Below, in pieces: positions 35,268 to 44,200 of a stretch of DNA of 64,000 nt. Each line of letters begins with the position of its first letter. Position 1 is the stretch's first letter. The notes below the pieces were generated by a model, which was not told where the DNA came from, searched no databases, and was given only the letters and a program-made list of their open reading frames with translations. Location: positions 32,378-96,377 of the forward strand of contig JAGWBQ010000011.1 in assembly GCA_021295815.1 (NCBI GenBank), written 5' to 3'. The translations under genes were made by a program, and so were the position numbers. This DNA comes from Gemmatimonadota bacterium. GTDB lineage: Bacteria; Gemmatimonadota; Gemmatimonadetes; Longimicrobiales; Gaopeijiaceae.

Positions 35268-35305
35268 CGCCGCCCTTCGGGTTCCGAGGAACCCGGGGGG
35301 CGGCG
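35268..35305 (+). terminator. Strong hairpin ending the SusC/SusD operon
   Basis: Two perfect 8-bp arms are stacked: CGCCGCCC (35268-35275) pairs with GGGCGGCG (35298-35305), and CGGGTTCC (35278-35285) pairs with GGAACCCG (35288-35295) across a two-base turn. The 16 pairs are interrupted only by a short TT/GG mismatch. A weak T-containing tail (TTGTC) follows. It lies 48 bp after the SusD stop codon. Confidence 0.7.
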
Positions 35306-35341
35306 TTGTCATATCGGCAGGTGTCGATTATGCTTATTCGC

Positions 35342-36172
35342 ATGAGGATACTGATTCCGCTGATCGCCCTGACGCTCACCGGCCCGCTCGCCGCCCAAGA
35401 GACCGTCACCATCAGGCAGGTGAGGGTCGAAGGCGAGGTCATCGACCGGAACAGCGGCTTGCCCATCGCAGGAGTCTTCGTCCAATTCCCTCAGCTGGGA
35501 CGCGCGGCCCTCAGCGACTCGTTGGGCTACTTCTTTCTCGACGGCGTCCCCGTCGGCGAGCAGGTGCTGTCGACCCACCGGATCGGTTACCAGGCGCTGA
35601 GCGCGGTCGCTCCCGTCGTCGACGGCGAAATCCTGGCGCTATATCTGACGCCCGGCGTGGTCGCCCTGCCCGGTATCGATGTGAAGGTCGCTCCCGGCGG
35701 CGATGACGGACGTAGCGGCGACTACATCGGACCGGAAGAGATAGCCGAAATGGCCGACCGCACCGACAGGATGCTGGAGGTCTTCCGGACCAAGGCGCCG
35801 CCGAGGCTGCGCATCGAGCAGAGCGGCGGCAACGGCAGCATCGTCTTCTGCGTGCAGTCCAGCCGACGCCGCCCTTCGGTCCAGGAGGTTCTCGACCTCG
35901 GAACCGGCTGCCATCCGGCCATGATCGTTCTCGACGGCACGCCCATCTACACGCCGCCGAGCAATCGCGAGTTTGCAGGCATCCTCTCTCCGAGCCTGCC
36001 TGCCGATGTGGCCGCGCTCATACTCGAGCAAAGACCGACCGAGGTGCGCAGCATCCGGGTGCTGACCCCGACCGACGCCTTCTTCCGCTACGGAGACGCC
36101 GGTCGGCTCGGGGCGGTCGAGATCACCACGACGCGGGGCGGGCGGGGGCGTGAAGGAAGAGGAACGTTGTAG
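35342..36172 (+). CDS. Exported carboxypeptidase-regulatory/plug-like protein
   Basis: The 276-residue protein from ATG 35342 (ATG 35330 also possible) has a signal peptide MRILIPLIALTLTGPLAAQ. A carboxypeptidase-D regulatory-like domain follows (VEGEVIDRNSGLPIAGVFVQFP ... HRIGYQALSAV), and then a TonB-plug-like end (MIVLDGTPIY, PTEVRSIRVLTPTDAFFRYG, GRLGAVEITTTRG). It has no beta-barrel, so it is not a transporter; such short plug-like proteins are common near SusC genes but their role is unknown. It probably forms its own unit after the SusC/D terminator. Confidence 0.78.
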   Translation: MRILIPLIALTLTGPLAAQETVTIRQVRVEGEVIDRNSGLPIAGVFVQFPQLGRAALSDSLGYFFLDGVPVGEQVLSTHRIGYQALSAVAPVVDGEILALYLTPGVVALPGIDVKVAPGGDDGRSGDYIGPEEIAEMADRTDRMLEVFRTKAPPRLRIEQSGGNGSIVFCVQSSRRRPSVQEVLDLGTGCHPAMIVLDGTPIYTPPSNREFAGILSPSLPADVAALILEQRPTEVRSIRVLTPTDAFFRYGDAGRLGAVEITTTRGGRGREGRGTL

Positions 36173-36194
36173 CCTCGCTCATGTCTCCGCCCAC

Positions 36195-36880
36195 GGCACC
36201 GGCCACGAGTCGCCACAGCGCATCCCGTCGACGCACATGCACCAGCTCATGCGACACGACCATCTCGCGCCGGCCGGACGTCCAGTTCTTAGCAGACGCG
36301 GGAAGTAGAATCACGGGCCTCAGCGGACCGCCCGTCATGGGTGTGGAAACCTCGGCACTGGACAGGATTCGAGCGTCACCGCGCAAGCGCGTTCGGTGTC
36401 GGAGCATACCATCGACCGTATCCAGTCCAGATCACGTGTCGGGGTCGCCCCCCGCACGAGCTTGCGGAAACGAAGGGCGGCAACGCCGAGGGAGGCGAGC
36501 CCAACCCCGCAGCCGAGTGCCCAGGTGAGGAACACGCTTGCGGCGAGAGTCATCGGGACCGAACCGTCGGCCCGAGAAGGCAACGGCAGGTATTGGGTCG
36601 GGACTGGAGCCACGGAATTCGGTCGGCGACCCGAGGTGGGACGATTAGCCGTCGCTGATGGCCCGCTCGCTGTCTCTTCTGGGAAATGGAACTCGATTGC
36701 TGTGGTCCGGGCGGGAAGATTGGGAAGGTCCCACGAAGGGGCCAGCAGTCTCAGCAATGGGAACACGAGCTGCACCGAGAAGGTCGTCGTCCACAACAGA
36801 TGCAGTGTCTTCGCGGAACCGCGTCTCGCAAGCCAGGCAAGAACGAGCGCGACGGACAGGACCACCGTATAGTGCCCACC
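36195..36880 (-). pseudogene. BlaR1-like M56 metallopeptidase sensor, frameshifted and truncated
   Basis: Two frames read together resemble an M56 antirepressor. The upstream part has membrane helices (VVLSVALVLAWLARRG, TTFSVQLVFPLLRLLAP, MTLAASVFLTWALGCGVGLA). In another frame follow SSAEVSTPMTGGPLRPVILLP and the zinc motif VSHELVHVRRRDALWRLVAG (HExxH). The frame change falls near 36370-36410. The protein stops soon after the zinc motif, where a third helix and sensor domain should follow, and the N-terminus is interrupted by the IS3 fragment. No BlaI-type repressor gene remains. Confidence 0.65.
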
Positions 36881-36889
36881 GCTCCAGCT

Positions 36890-37118
36890 CCGGCGGCGCA
36901 ACCCGAATCTCCCGGCTCACCTCGCCGATGTCCTCGCCCCGCAGCAGCCGTAAAACCACCTCGGCCTTCCGCTGCGCGCTCCACCGCTTCGGAAGGCTCC
37001 CCGGCCGGCCGCGGCTCTTCGTCGAATCCTGCTCTTTCGTACTCCGAGACATCCCGTGCCTCCTCTCTCTTGGACCCCGAATGGGTTGCTAAACTACTGT
37101 CCAGAGAAACCGGGGGCA
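36890..37118 (-). mobile_element. IS3-family fragment with 5' end and start of orfA
   Basis: On the minus strand an ATG at 37052 starts a helix-turn-helix orfA N-terminus (KRWSAQRKAEVVLRLLRGED then IGEVSREIRVAPPELERW). It runs into the BlaR1-like sequence near 36885. Upstream lies GTGCCCCCGGTTTCTCTGGA (37118 to about 37099), which resembles an IS3-type terminal repeat. The element is truncated after about 55 codons of orfA. Confidence 0.6.
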
Positions 37119-37119
37119 C

Positions 37120-37240
37120 TATATCGGGACCTTCATCAAGCGCTACAACAACAGCTGGCTTCTCCAGCGCCACGGGTACATGACCCCGGCCCGGGCTCGC
37201 GATGTTTAAGCCGTCCACTTGTCCAGAAAACCGGAACCGG
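37120..37240 (+). mobile_element. IS3-family fragment with 3' end of orfB
   Basis: The plus strand encodes TFIKRYNNSWLLQRHGYMTP followed by ARARDV and a TAA at 37207-37209, the typical C-terminus of an IS3-type orfB integrase. TGTCCAGAAAACCGGAACCGG at about 37220-37240 would be its terminal repeat. It lies back to back with the opposite-strand orfA fragment, so at least two insertions or an inversion must have occurred. Confidence 0.6.
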
Positions 37241-37318
37241 TACAGTCGGTACGTTATCGTACAGGTGTTCCCCCGCGCGATGCGGGCGAAGCCCCACAGA
37301 GACCAACTCACGACCCAC

Positions 37319-37372
37319 ATGACCGCGCCTAACCTTAACTGGATCGCCAACTACACCTGGGGCATCGCACCC
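37319..37372 (+). pseudogene. Possible N-terminal relic of a Type I methylase (HsdM)
   Basis: MTAPNLNWIANYTWGIA resembles the conserved N-terminus of HsdM-type N6-adenine methylases (usually '..IANFIWGIADDVLRD'). Similarity stops immediately afterwards and the frame continues as unrelated sequence to about 37487. If correct, a Type I restriction-modification locus once stood here. The match is short and unconfirmed. Confidence 0.35.
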
Positions 37373-37513
37373 GCCCTCCCAACCTTGTTCCCGACATGCC
37401 AAGATCACCCGGCAGGCCGGGCCTTGGAGCTCAGAGCTTGGCGCCGTGTTTCGGAAATGCCCTCGTTCGGCGCAACCAGCCTCCCCTGATCAGAAGTCCA
37501 CAGCTAGCCTCGA

Positions 37514-40270
37514 ATGCTTACGTGGATTAAGAGACTCTGGGGACGGAGGCAATCCCTTCCACCGGTTCAGCCCGGCGAACGCCCGCTCAAGGCGTTTGTC
37601 TCAAGCGTGATGCGACCTGAGTTCGAAGAAGTTCGCAACGAGACGGTCAGAGTGCTGGACGGGATTCCGCAGATCGAGCGGTGGGCGTTCGAGTACGCAC
37701 CTGGCAGCTCGGAGCCGGTCGATAAGGGATACCTCCGACATGTGCGGGACGCGGATTTCGTTGTTTGGCTGGTCACCGCCCCGACTACTGAACCAGTAAC
37801 CGCCGAGGTGAAGGAGGCTATCGCAGCCGGTCGGAGACTGTGGATCGTGATTGTTGACCCCAGAGACCAGTGGTCGGATGCCACCAAGTCGCTGGTTGAT
37901 CACGCGAGTCGCCATGCCAAATGGATCGAGCCTAGCCGTTGCGGGGGGCTGCGACAAGCCCTCTTGATGACGTGGGGTGACGACACCATTCGTGCCCATC
38001 GCGGCATTCCTGGCATGGGGCGAGTGGCCAGGCTGGAGTCAATGGGTAGAGCATCGCGAGCCCGTTGCCTTTCGCGATGGCAAGCCGCAGGAGTGCCAAG
38101 GGATGTTGCGTTTCAGATGGTGCAGGAGACACGCGTCGGTAGCGCACCGCCAGAACTCCTTCCCACGCGCCGTCATCCCATTTCCCTCCTCACTGGAGAT
38201 TTCGGGATCGGCAAGTCCCTTGCGGCGGAAAGAGCGCTGCAAGCTGCCATCGCCGCATCACAAGAAGGGCAAGCCACGGCCATTCCGGTATTTGTCCAGG
38301 CTGACATGCTCGAGGGGCCCCTTGAACCTGCGGTTCGCCAGCACGCGAGCGAACTTGGTGACCCTCGGATTGAAGGCGTATTCCTGGTCGTCGACGGGCT
38401 CGAACAAGCGGGGGTGGGCGACGCCCTGAGGATCCTTGACGAGACCCGTGCTCTCGTCGAGACATGGCCGGGTTCCTGCGCGCTGGTTACCAGTCGAGCG
38501 TTACCCGTCCCAATACCTATTGAGGAAGAACGACCGCTGCCGCCACTATCCAGTCGAGCGGCGGACGATCTCGTTACGCGTGTTTCTGGACGCGGCGGCA
38601 CTCCAGCACTTTCCACCGGCTGGCCCCAACCCGTCCAGGAAGCGATTGTTCGTCCTTTGTTCGCCATTCTTCTGGGCGGTTACTTGCGCGAACAGAACCC
38701 GGTGCTGCCTCGCTCCCTGGGAGACCTAATCAGCCTACTCGTAGCCAGATCTCTGCTGGCTGCGGGTCTTCACGACCGCCAGGCTCAGCCGATCCTCCGG
38801 CGGCTAGCGGTCGCCACTACACAGCGAGGTGGGGGCCGAATTCAAACCAACGAGGTTGGCGATCCTGACGCATTGCAGGATCTCGCAAGCGCCGGTCTTG
38901 TGGTGATGGATGATGGCCTGGTGGAGTTTGCTCTCCCGATTCTTCAGCAGTGGTTTTCGGCGCATGCCCTGGGAGAAGGACTCGTTTCGCTGTCTGAGAT
39001 TGCTCGCTCTGGAGCGATGCTAGATCGGTGGCGGTATGCGCTCGTAATCGCGGCTGGCCTCTTCGATCACGACACTGCTACCGATCTCCTAGCTCCACTC
39101 GCCCGTGAGCATCCCGGTTTCGTTTCTCAGATCGTCGGCGAAGGATTGACCAAATGGGGCCTCGACGATGCCGTCCCTGCGGCCTCTGGCACCGATGCTG
39201 CAGAGCGCATTCGTCAAGCGATGGATGCTCTTGTGAGCGGTCTCGGCCCTTTAGCCAAGTTGATAGCGCCTCTCCAGCGTTCGGGCGAGCTGCGTCCCGT
39301 TGCGGCGCGGAACTCAGGTGTTCGCCTGGCAGTTGGGTGGTACTGCGGCCGTTCCGGTCGTCCAGCCGTTAGCGAACTTCCTCAAGACTTCTCGATTTCT
39401 CCGCCACCGGAGTTGACGATGTACCGGCAGGCCAATCCGGGACGTCACTCGGCTTGGGCGTGGCCCTGGGCCTTGGAGAGCCTCACCGGAGAACTGTCCC
39501 AGTTGCTGAAGAGCCGCCGATTGCGCTCAACAGCGGTCGCGTCGCGACACGAGGAGGCATGGTATGGTGCCCTGGCTCTCCTCAACCGCGGTCACTTCGA
39601 CGCTGGACCGATCAAGCTTGAGGATTTGAAGCGACGGCTGTCGCGGCTGAGACGCTCAGGCGAGCTGTTGATCCGTCGCAACTCCTACGACCTTGCGATG
39701 ATCTGGTCTGTTGTAGATGAGGCCACAGCGGCCCACTCTTCTCAGTTGCCGCTTCCCCACCCGGGACCGGACCAGCGACAAGGGCAGTGGATCTGGTCGG
39801 CTTACTCCGACGCTCAGTTGCTCCAGCGCACCAGGAGCGTGTTCCGCGCCGCGTTGGAGATCTATGAGTCCATCGTCGCGGAATGGTTCTCTTCATTTCG
39901 CGACCGCCTCTCCACGTCTGTTCTTCTTCCGGCAGTAGTCGAGGGCTACCTCTTACCGCCACAATCGTCCAAGAAGGGACTGGTTGGAGGTCCCGCGATC
40001 GGGTGGCGTTTTCGAGCTCTTCCGGTGGGGCAAGCTAGTCGAGTTGATATTTGCCTGGTGGCGGAGCCCTGGCGTTTCGATTGGTCAGAGTCGAGAGCTG
40101 AGCTTACACGCCTTCGCAAGTTGCGTCCCGACGCTGCTGAGTGGTTGCACTATTCTGTTGTGGACGAGGTCCTGGACGTGTTTGGGGAAGCGCCTGCTCG
40201 GAAACTCGCTTACCGTTGGCTATCGGATGATCTCGTCCGGATTGGGTGGCTGGAGCGTGGAACCTATTGA
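37514..40270 (+). CDS. DUF4062-STAND/NACHT NTPase, candidate anti-phage defence protein
   Basis: The 918-residue protein has an N-terminal DUF4062 domain at about residues 26-115 (LKAFVSSVMRPEFEEVRNE, GYLRHVRDADFVVWLV), a fold distantly like TIR. It is followed by a STAND-type P-loop ATPase: Walker A GDFGIGKS (228-235), Walker B LVVDGLE (291-297), and LVTSRA (about 324-329) as the sensor Arg region. Helical winged-helix-like regions follow, and the last 450 residues match nothing I recognise and would be the sensor. By family logic the C-terminus detects an invader, the ATPase oligomerises, and DUF4062 acts as effector. It stands alone between IS relics and an integrase fragment. Its codon use looks less GC-biased than its neighbours. 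Confidence 0.8.
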   Translation: MLTWIKRLWGRRQSLPPVQPGERPLKAFVSSVMRPEFEEVRNETVRVLDGIPQIERWAFEYAPGSSEPVDKGYLRHVRDADFVVWLVTAPTTEPVTAEVKEAIAAGRRLWIVIVDPRDQWSDATKSLVDHASRHAKWIEPSRCGGLRQALLMTWGDDTIRAHRGIPGMGRVARLESMGRASRARCLSRWQAAGVPRDVAFQMVQETRVGSAPPELLPTRRHPISLLTGDFGIGKSLAAERALQAAIAASQEGQATAIPVFVQADMLEGPLEPAVRQHASELGDPRIEGVFLVVDGLEQAGVGDALRILDETRALVETWPGSCALVTSRALPVPIPIEEERPLPPLSSRAADDLVTRVSGRGGTPALSTGWPQPVQEAIVRPLFAILLGGYLREQNPVLPRSLGDLISLLVARSLLAAGLHDRQAQPILRRLAVATTQRGGGRIQTNEVGDPDALQDLASAGLVVMDDGLVEFALPILQQWFSAHALGEGLVSLSEIARSGAMLDRWRYALVIAAGLFDHDTATDLLAPLAREHPGFVSQIVGEGLTKWGLDDAVPAASGTDAAERIRQAMDALVSGLGPLAKLIAPLQRSGELRPVAARNSGVRLAVGWYCGRSGRPAVSELPQDFSISPPPELTMYRQANPGRHSAWAWPWALESLTGELSQLLKSRRLRSTAVASRHEEAWYGALALLNRGHFDAGPIKLEDLKRRLSRLRRSGELLIRRNSYDLAMIWSVVDEATAAHSSQLPLPHPGPDQRQGQWIWSAYSDAQLLQRTRSVFRAALEIYESIVAEWFSSFRDRLSTSVLLPAVVEGYLLPPQSSKKGLVGGPAIGWRFRALPVGQASRVDICLVAEPWRFDWSESRAELTRLRKLRPDAAEWLHYSVVDEVLDVFGEAPARKLAYRWLSDDLVRIGWLERGTY

Positions 40271-40277
40271 CCACGTC

Positions 40278-40660
40278 ATGCAGTTCGTGGAACAGGAAAT
40301 GAAGAAGGACCCCGGCGTGAAGAACGCGACCTTGTTCGCGGGCGCCTGCGAGGGGAGCTTAGGCCGCAACAGTTTCACGCCAGGTATCGGTTGCCGGTGA
40401 CGCGACGGATGGCGGAGCAGCGGCGGCCCGCACGGTCGCGCAAAGCGGTCCCGGAGCCTGACCCCGCGCCCGCGGCATCCGGCGACGGCGCGGCCGTCAT
40501 GGAGTTCGTGGAGCGGACGCTCTAAGCAGACCCCAACGTCTCGAACGCGGACCTGTTCGCGGGTGCCCGCGAGATCGATCCCTCCGTTGCGGAGCTCTCC
40601 GCCCGGCAGTTCCACGCGAAGTACCCCCTCCAAGTGAAGGCGCGGCTCGCAAGGGCCGCC
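40278..40660 (+). pseudogene. Two tandem degenerate copies of a small unknown gene
   Basis: The first copy encodes VMQFVEQEMKKDPGVKNATL and FAGAC, then, after a frame change, ELRPQQFHARYRLPVTRRMA. The second encodes VMEFVERTL, a stop, ADPNVSNADLFAGAREIDPS, and AELSARQFHAKYPLQVKARL. The shared core 'FVE..L..DP.V.NA.LFAGA' followed by 'QFHA.Y.L.V..R.A' shows duplication of one small, basic, perhaps DNA-binding protein. Each copy has a disabling stop or frameshift. They lie between the STAND gene and the integrase fragment; the rest of the 1028-bp gap holds only the recombinase remnant. Confidence 0.5.
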
Positions 40661-40820
40661 CCCGATGTCGAACGGACACCCACGCTACGGCCGCGAACCA
40701 CATAGAATCCGCCCTTCGGATCGGCTTCGGAGAGCATCTCCCCGCGCTGGTCAAGAAGCCCGCCGTGTGCGAAGTTTCCTTCGCGCAGATCGTGCGGTCC
40801 ATCGCGAGAGGAATCGAATG

Positions 40821-41225
40821 ATGGCACGCACGAAACGAAGTCGGCGCAGCTACAGCGCCGGCGAATGGGACCGCAACCGGGTGAGGGTGTTCGCCGACCC
40901 CAAGACCGGCCGATACCAGATCGAGTGGCGCGAGAACGGGCGCAGGCTCACGAGGTCGCTGGGGCACCGCGACTGGTCGCGGGCCAAGAGGCAAACGGAC
41001 GAGGTTGCCGCTGGCTTCGCGGTCCATGAGCCCAACGGCAATGCCGAGCCTGAGCCGCTTACCCTGGAACGGCTTTTTGACATCTACCGGGGGGAGGTGA
41101 CGCCCGCCAAGCATAAACGGTCGCGGATGCATGACAGGGCCGCGACGCAGATGTTCCTCGGGTTCTTAGCCCCTATTGACGAGGAAGACGCCGTTCCGCT
41201 CGTTGTCGCGGCCCCAAGAGTCTAA
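40821..41225 (+). pseudogene. Tyrosine recombinase, N-terminal fragment
   Basis: The 134-codon frame begins MARTKRSRRSYSAGEWDRNR after an ATGATG with AGAGGAAT upstream. It has the arm-binding domain of phage-type integrases (DPKTGRYQIEWRENGRRLTR) and the start of the core-binding helical domain (LTLERLFDIYRGEVTPAKHK). The catalytic domain with the Arg-His-Arg-Tyr residues is missing and the frame ends in unrelated residues, so the protein cannot recombine DNA. It marks former mobility of the neighbouring defence genes. Confidence 0.65.
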
Positions 41226-41298
41226 CCGCAATACAGCGGACACGCCGTTCCCGCAACCTCCGGTCGGTCCTTCCACCTCGTCAGGTCTGGATCCGCAA

Positions 41299-44200
41299 CT
41301 ACGGAGCCCTCCGGTTCGTGATCGTGGGCTCGACCGCGAGCCGCCGTCGCCAATCGGCGATCTCGTCCTCGCCCACGTCGAGAGCCACCGCGGCCGCCGC
41401 GTCGATGACCCGCCGGGCTCGGCATTCCTCCGCCCGCCTCATCGGCAGGAGCTCGACGTCGCGGACCTGCTCCCAGGCGTCCGCGAGGGCGTCCCAAGCG
41501 GGGCTGCCGGGCTTGGGGATTCGGACCTCTCGGAGGTGCTGGAGTTGCCATGTGGGGTAGGTGAGCGTCTGGGCGCGGCGGTTCAGCAGTAGGAGACGTG
41601 CGGGCGTCGCGTTCCACCAGAGAGCGAGCGCCTGTGTAGTGCGGTCGTCATCTGCGGTCACGGGTACCCACCAGCCGAACGCGGGAGTGTGCGTCCAGAG
41701 GCCATTCAGTCGGCCGCTCACGGTGTTCATACGCATGGTGACCAGGAGGCGGCTTTGCCGCTCAGCGTATCTCTTGGCCAAGTGTTCCTTACCGGCGCGA
41801 GGCCGATACCAGACATCGGGTTCCCCGAGCATTGTACGCCGGACCTTGCTGCTCACTGAATGGAAGCCCGGGAGTGCTCCAGCGGCATCCGGCTCACACC
41901 GAACGTACGCGTCTTGGATGCGTCGCCCGGCGGGACCGACGGCGTGGCGCAGGCCCACCGGCTCAAGCAACGGCGACGTTTCGATTTCCCGGATCTTGGC
42001 CGCCAGTCCACCATCGTACCACTGAACCGGCGTCCAGTCCCCGGCCTGGACGCGATCCGCCGGCCAGCGGCAGACGTTGCCCCAATCTCCGACCGTGCCA
42101 GCGGTGATGGCGTCGGCAACCTCGATGGCTTCCTCGGCACTGGACGGCATCTTGCGCAACGACACGAACTCGGTGGGCGGGCGGTCCTCCTTCGGAACCC
42201 TGCGGCAGATGAGCAGGCTCTCGTGGATGCTCGTGTTCTCCGAGAAGGCGATCCGCCTGGGGTCGTGCGTGGTCACGATCCGTTCGATGTGGAAGCGCTC
42301 GGCCAGGAAGCGCCGCTCTTTCAGCCCCGAGGCTCCGGTGCAGGCCGTCACCGGCAGCACCTTCGCCAGGAACGCACGGTCGTCGCGGAGCATCCTCTCG
42401 GCGAGAGGCGTAAAGAACGTGCGGACGCTGTTGGTGGTTATGACCGCCGCCGCCTCGGGATCGCGCCCGTGCAGGCGGTCCCGAACCTCTATCTCGTGCG
42501 TCTGCATCGCCTTGAGAACCGCCGGGCCGAACTTGCGCCCGCGCTTCATGTTGTCGGTGAAAGGCGGGTTCATGATGATCCCGTCGACCTCGCGCAACGG
42601 GAAGCGGATCTCCTCGCTTTCGTTCACTTGGTCCGCATCGAGGCTTTCCAGGGATCTTTGCGGTGCTCTGAACGCGACCGTGCTGAGGGCGTCCCCTCGG
42701 TCGGCGGCGGTCAGGATCTCCACCGATCCGGCCTTGACCGAGCCGTCGGGCTGCGGTCCGTGCGGCATGGTCACCAGGTTCATGCGCTCGTAGTCCACCG
42801 TGGGTGCACCGAGCGTCATGTTGCAGGCGGCGAGCTGGATGCCGTGCCGGTTGATGTCCAGGCCGCAGAGCACGTCTTCGACGAGAAGCTTGTGGAGGGC
42901 GTCCCGTTCCTCCTCCCTCGTTTCGATCTCCGTTCGAGCGGCCACCCGCGCCTTGATCGTCTGAAGAGCCGCCATAAGGAGCGTTCCCGTCCCGCACGCG
43001 GGATCGATCACCCGCAGGGCCGCGACGGCTTTCGAGTCCGACCAGTCGATCAGGTCTTCAGAAAACGCCAGACGCGCCAGAATGATGGCCGATAGGTTGT
43101 TGGTGTAGTACGCTCCGTCGCTCTTCGCCGACCCGAGGATGCGATGGTAGAGCGGTCCGGCGTGATCGTAGCCCAGTTCGCTCAGTGAATCGGCGACCCG
43201 GTTCGCGCACTCGGCGAGCTCGCGTATCGCGTTTCCCGTCGCCTTGTCGTGAGGCAGGGCGCGGAGAACCTCAAGGGCGGGCTGGAAGACGGGCGCGTAG
43301 TCCTTTTCCAGAATGGCTTCCCAGGCAAGGGCGAGGACCTCGGCCGGGGCGCTCGAACCGGCGACCTTGTCGAGCCGGAGGATCGTCTTCAGCTGGGGTT
43401 CGTCGCGGAGCCTCCGGTGGAGGAGGCAGGCGTTCGCGAGCATCAGCGCCGCGATGGTGCAGACGCCCTTGGCGCCGCCGTCTTCCTGCGGGACTAGGTC
43501 GAGCGCCTTCGCAAGTCCTTCTTCGAGCTCCTTCCCTTGGAACACCGCGCTCGCTCGCTTGACCGCGTCCGCGATCTCGTCGGCGACGAGCTGACCGGGC
43601 CTGCCCAGCCCCGACGCCGCGGCGACGTGCGCGTAGATGCCCTGTTCGGCCTCGTCAAGCTCGAGCCTGCGCTGGAGGTCCTCCCGGTCACGGTCGCGAA
43701 TCACGTCCGGTTCACCGTTCACGGGCAGGGGTGGTCCGGTCGGCGGCTCGTAGACCTTGACGAACCTAGCCGGCGTCTCGGCTAGGCGGCTGTCGTGGGC
43801 CTGGAGCGCTCGCAGCACGCGACCGACCGTCCTGTAGCCCTCGGTGCCCCGCTCGAGCGCGGCAGCCACGTCGCGCCCGGGTTCGACGACGACCGGGACG
43901 ATTATGTAGCCGAAACGTTTGCCCGGCGCCTTGCGCATGACGCGCCCGACGGCCTGCACCACGTCGACCTGGCTGTCACGCGGGTCGAGAAACGCGACGG
44001 CGTCGAGCGAGGGCACGTCCACGCCCTCGGTGAAGAGCTTGACGTTGCAGACCATCCGAGCCTCGCCTTCACGCTCCGCGTCAGCGAGCGAACGCAGTTC
44101 CCGGTTGCGCTGGAGAGCGCTCGACGAAGCGTCGAGGTGGCGGGCCACGACCTTCATTGCCCGCCCGCCGCTCATCCGACGGGTGGTGGACGCCAGCACC

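Noticed and set aside
36195..40660. CRISPR array in the accessory region
   Set aside because: No regular direct repeats with spacers were seen here or anywhere else in the window; the repeats present are few and irregular.
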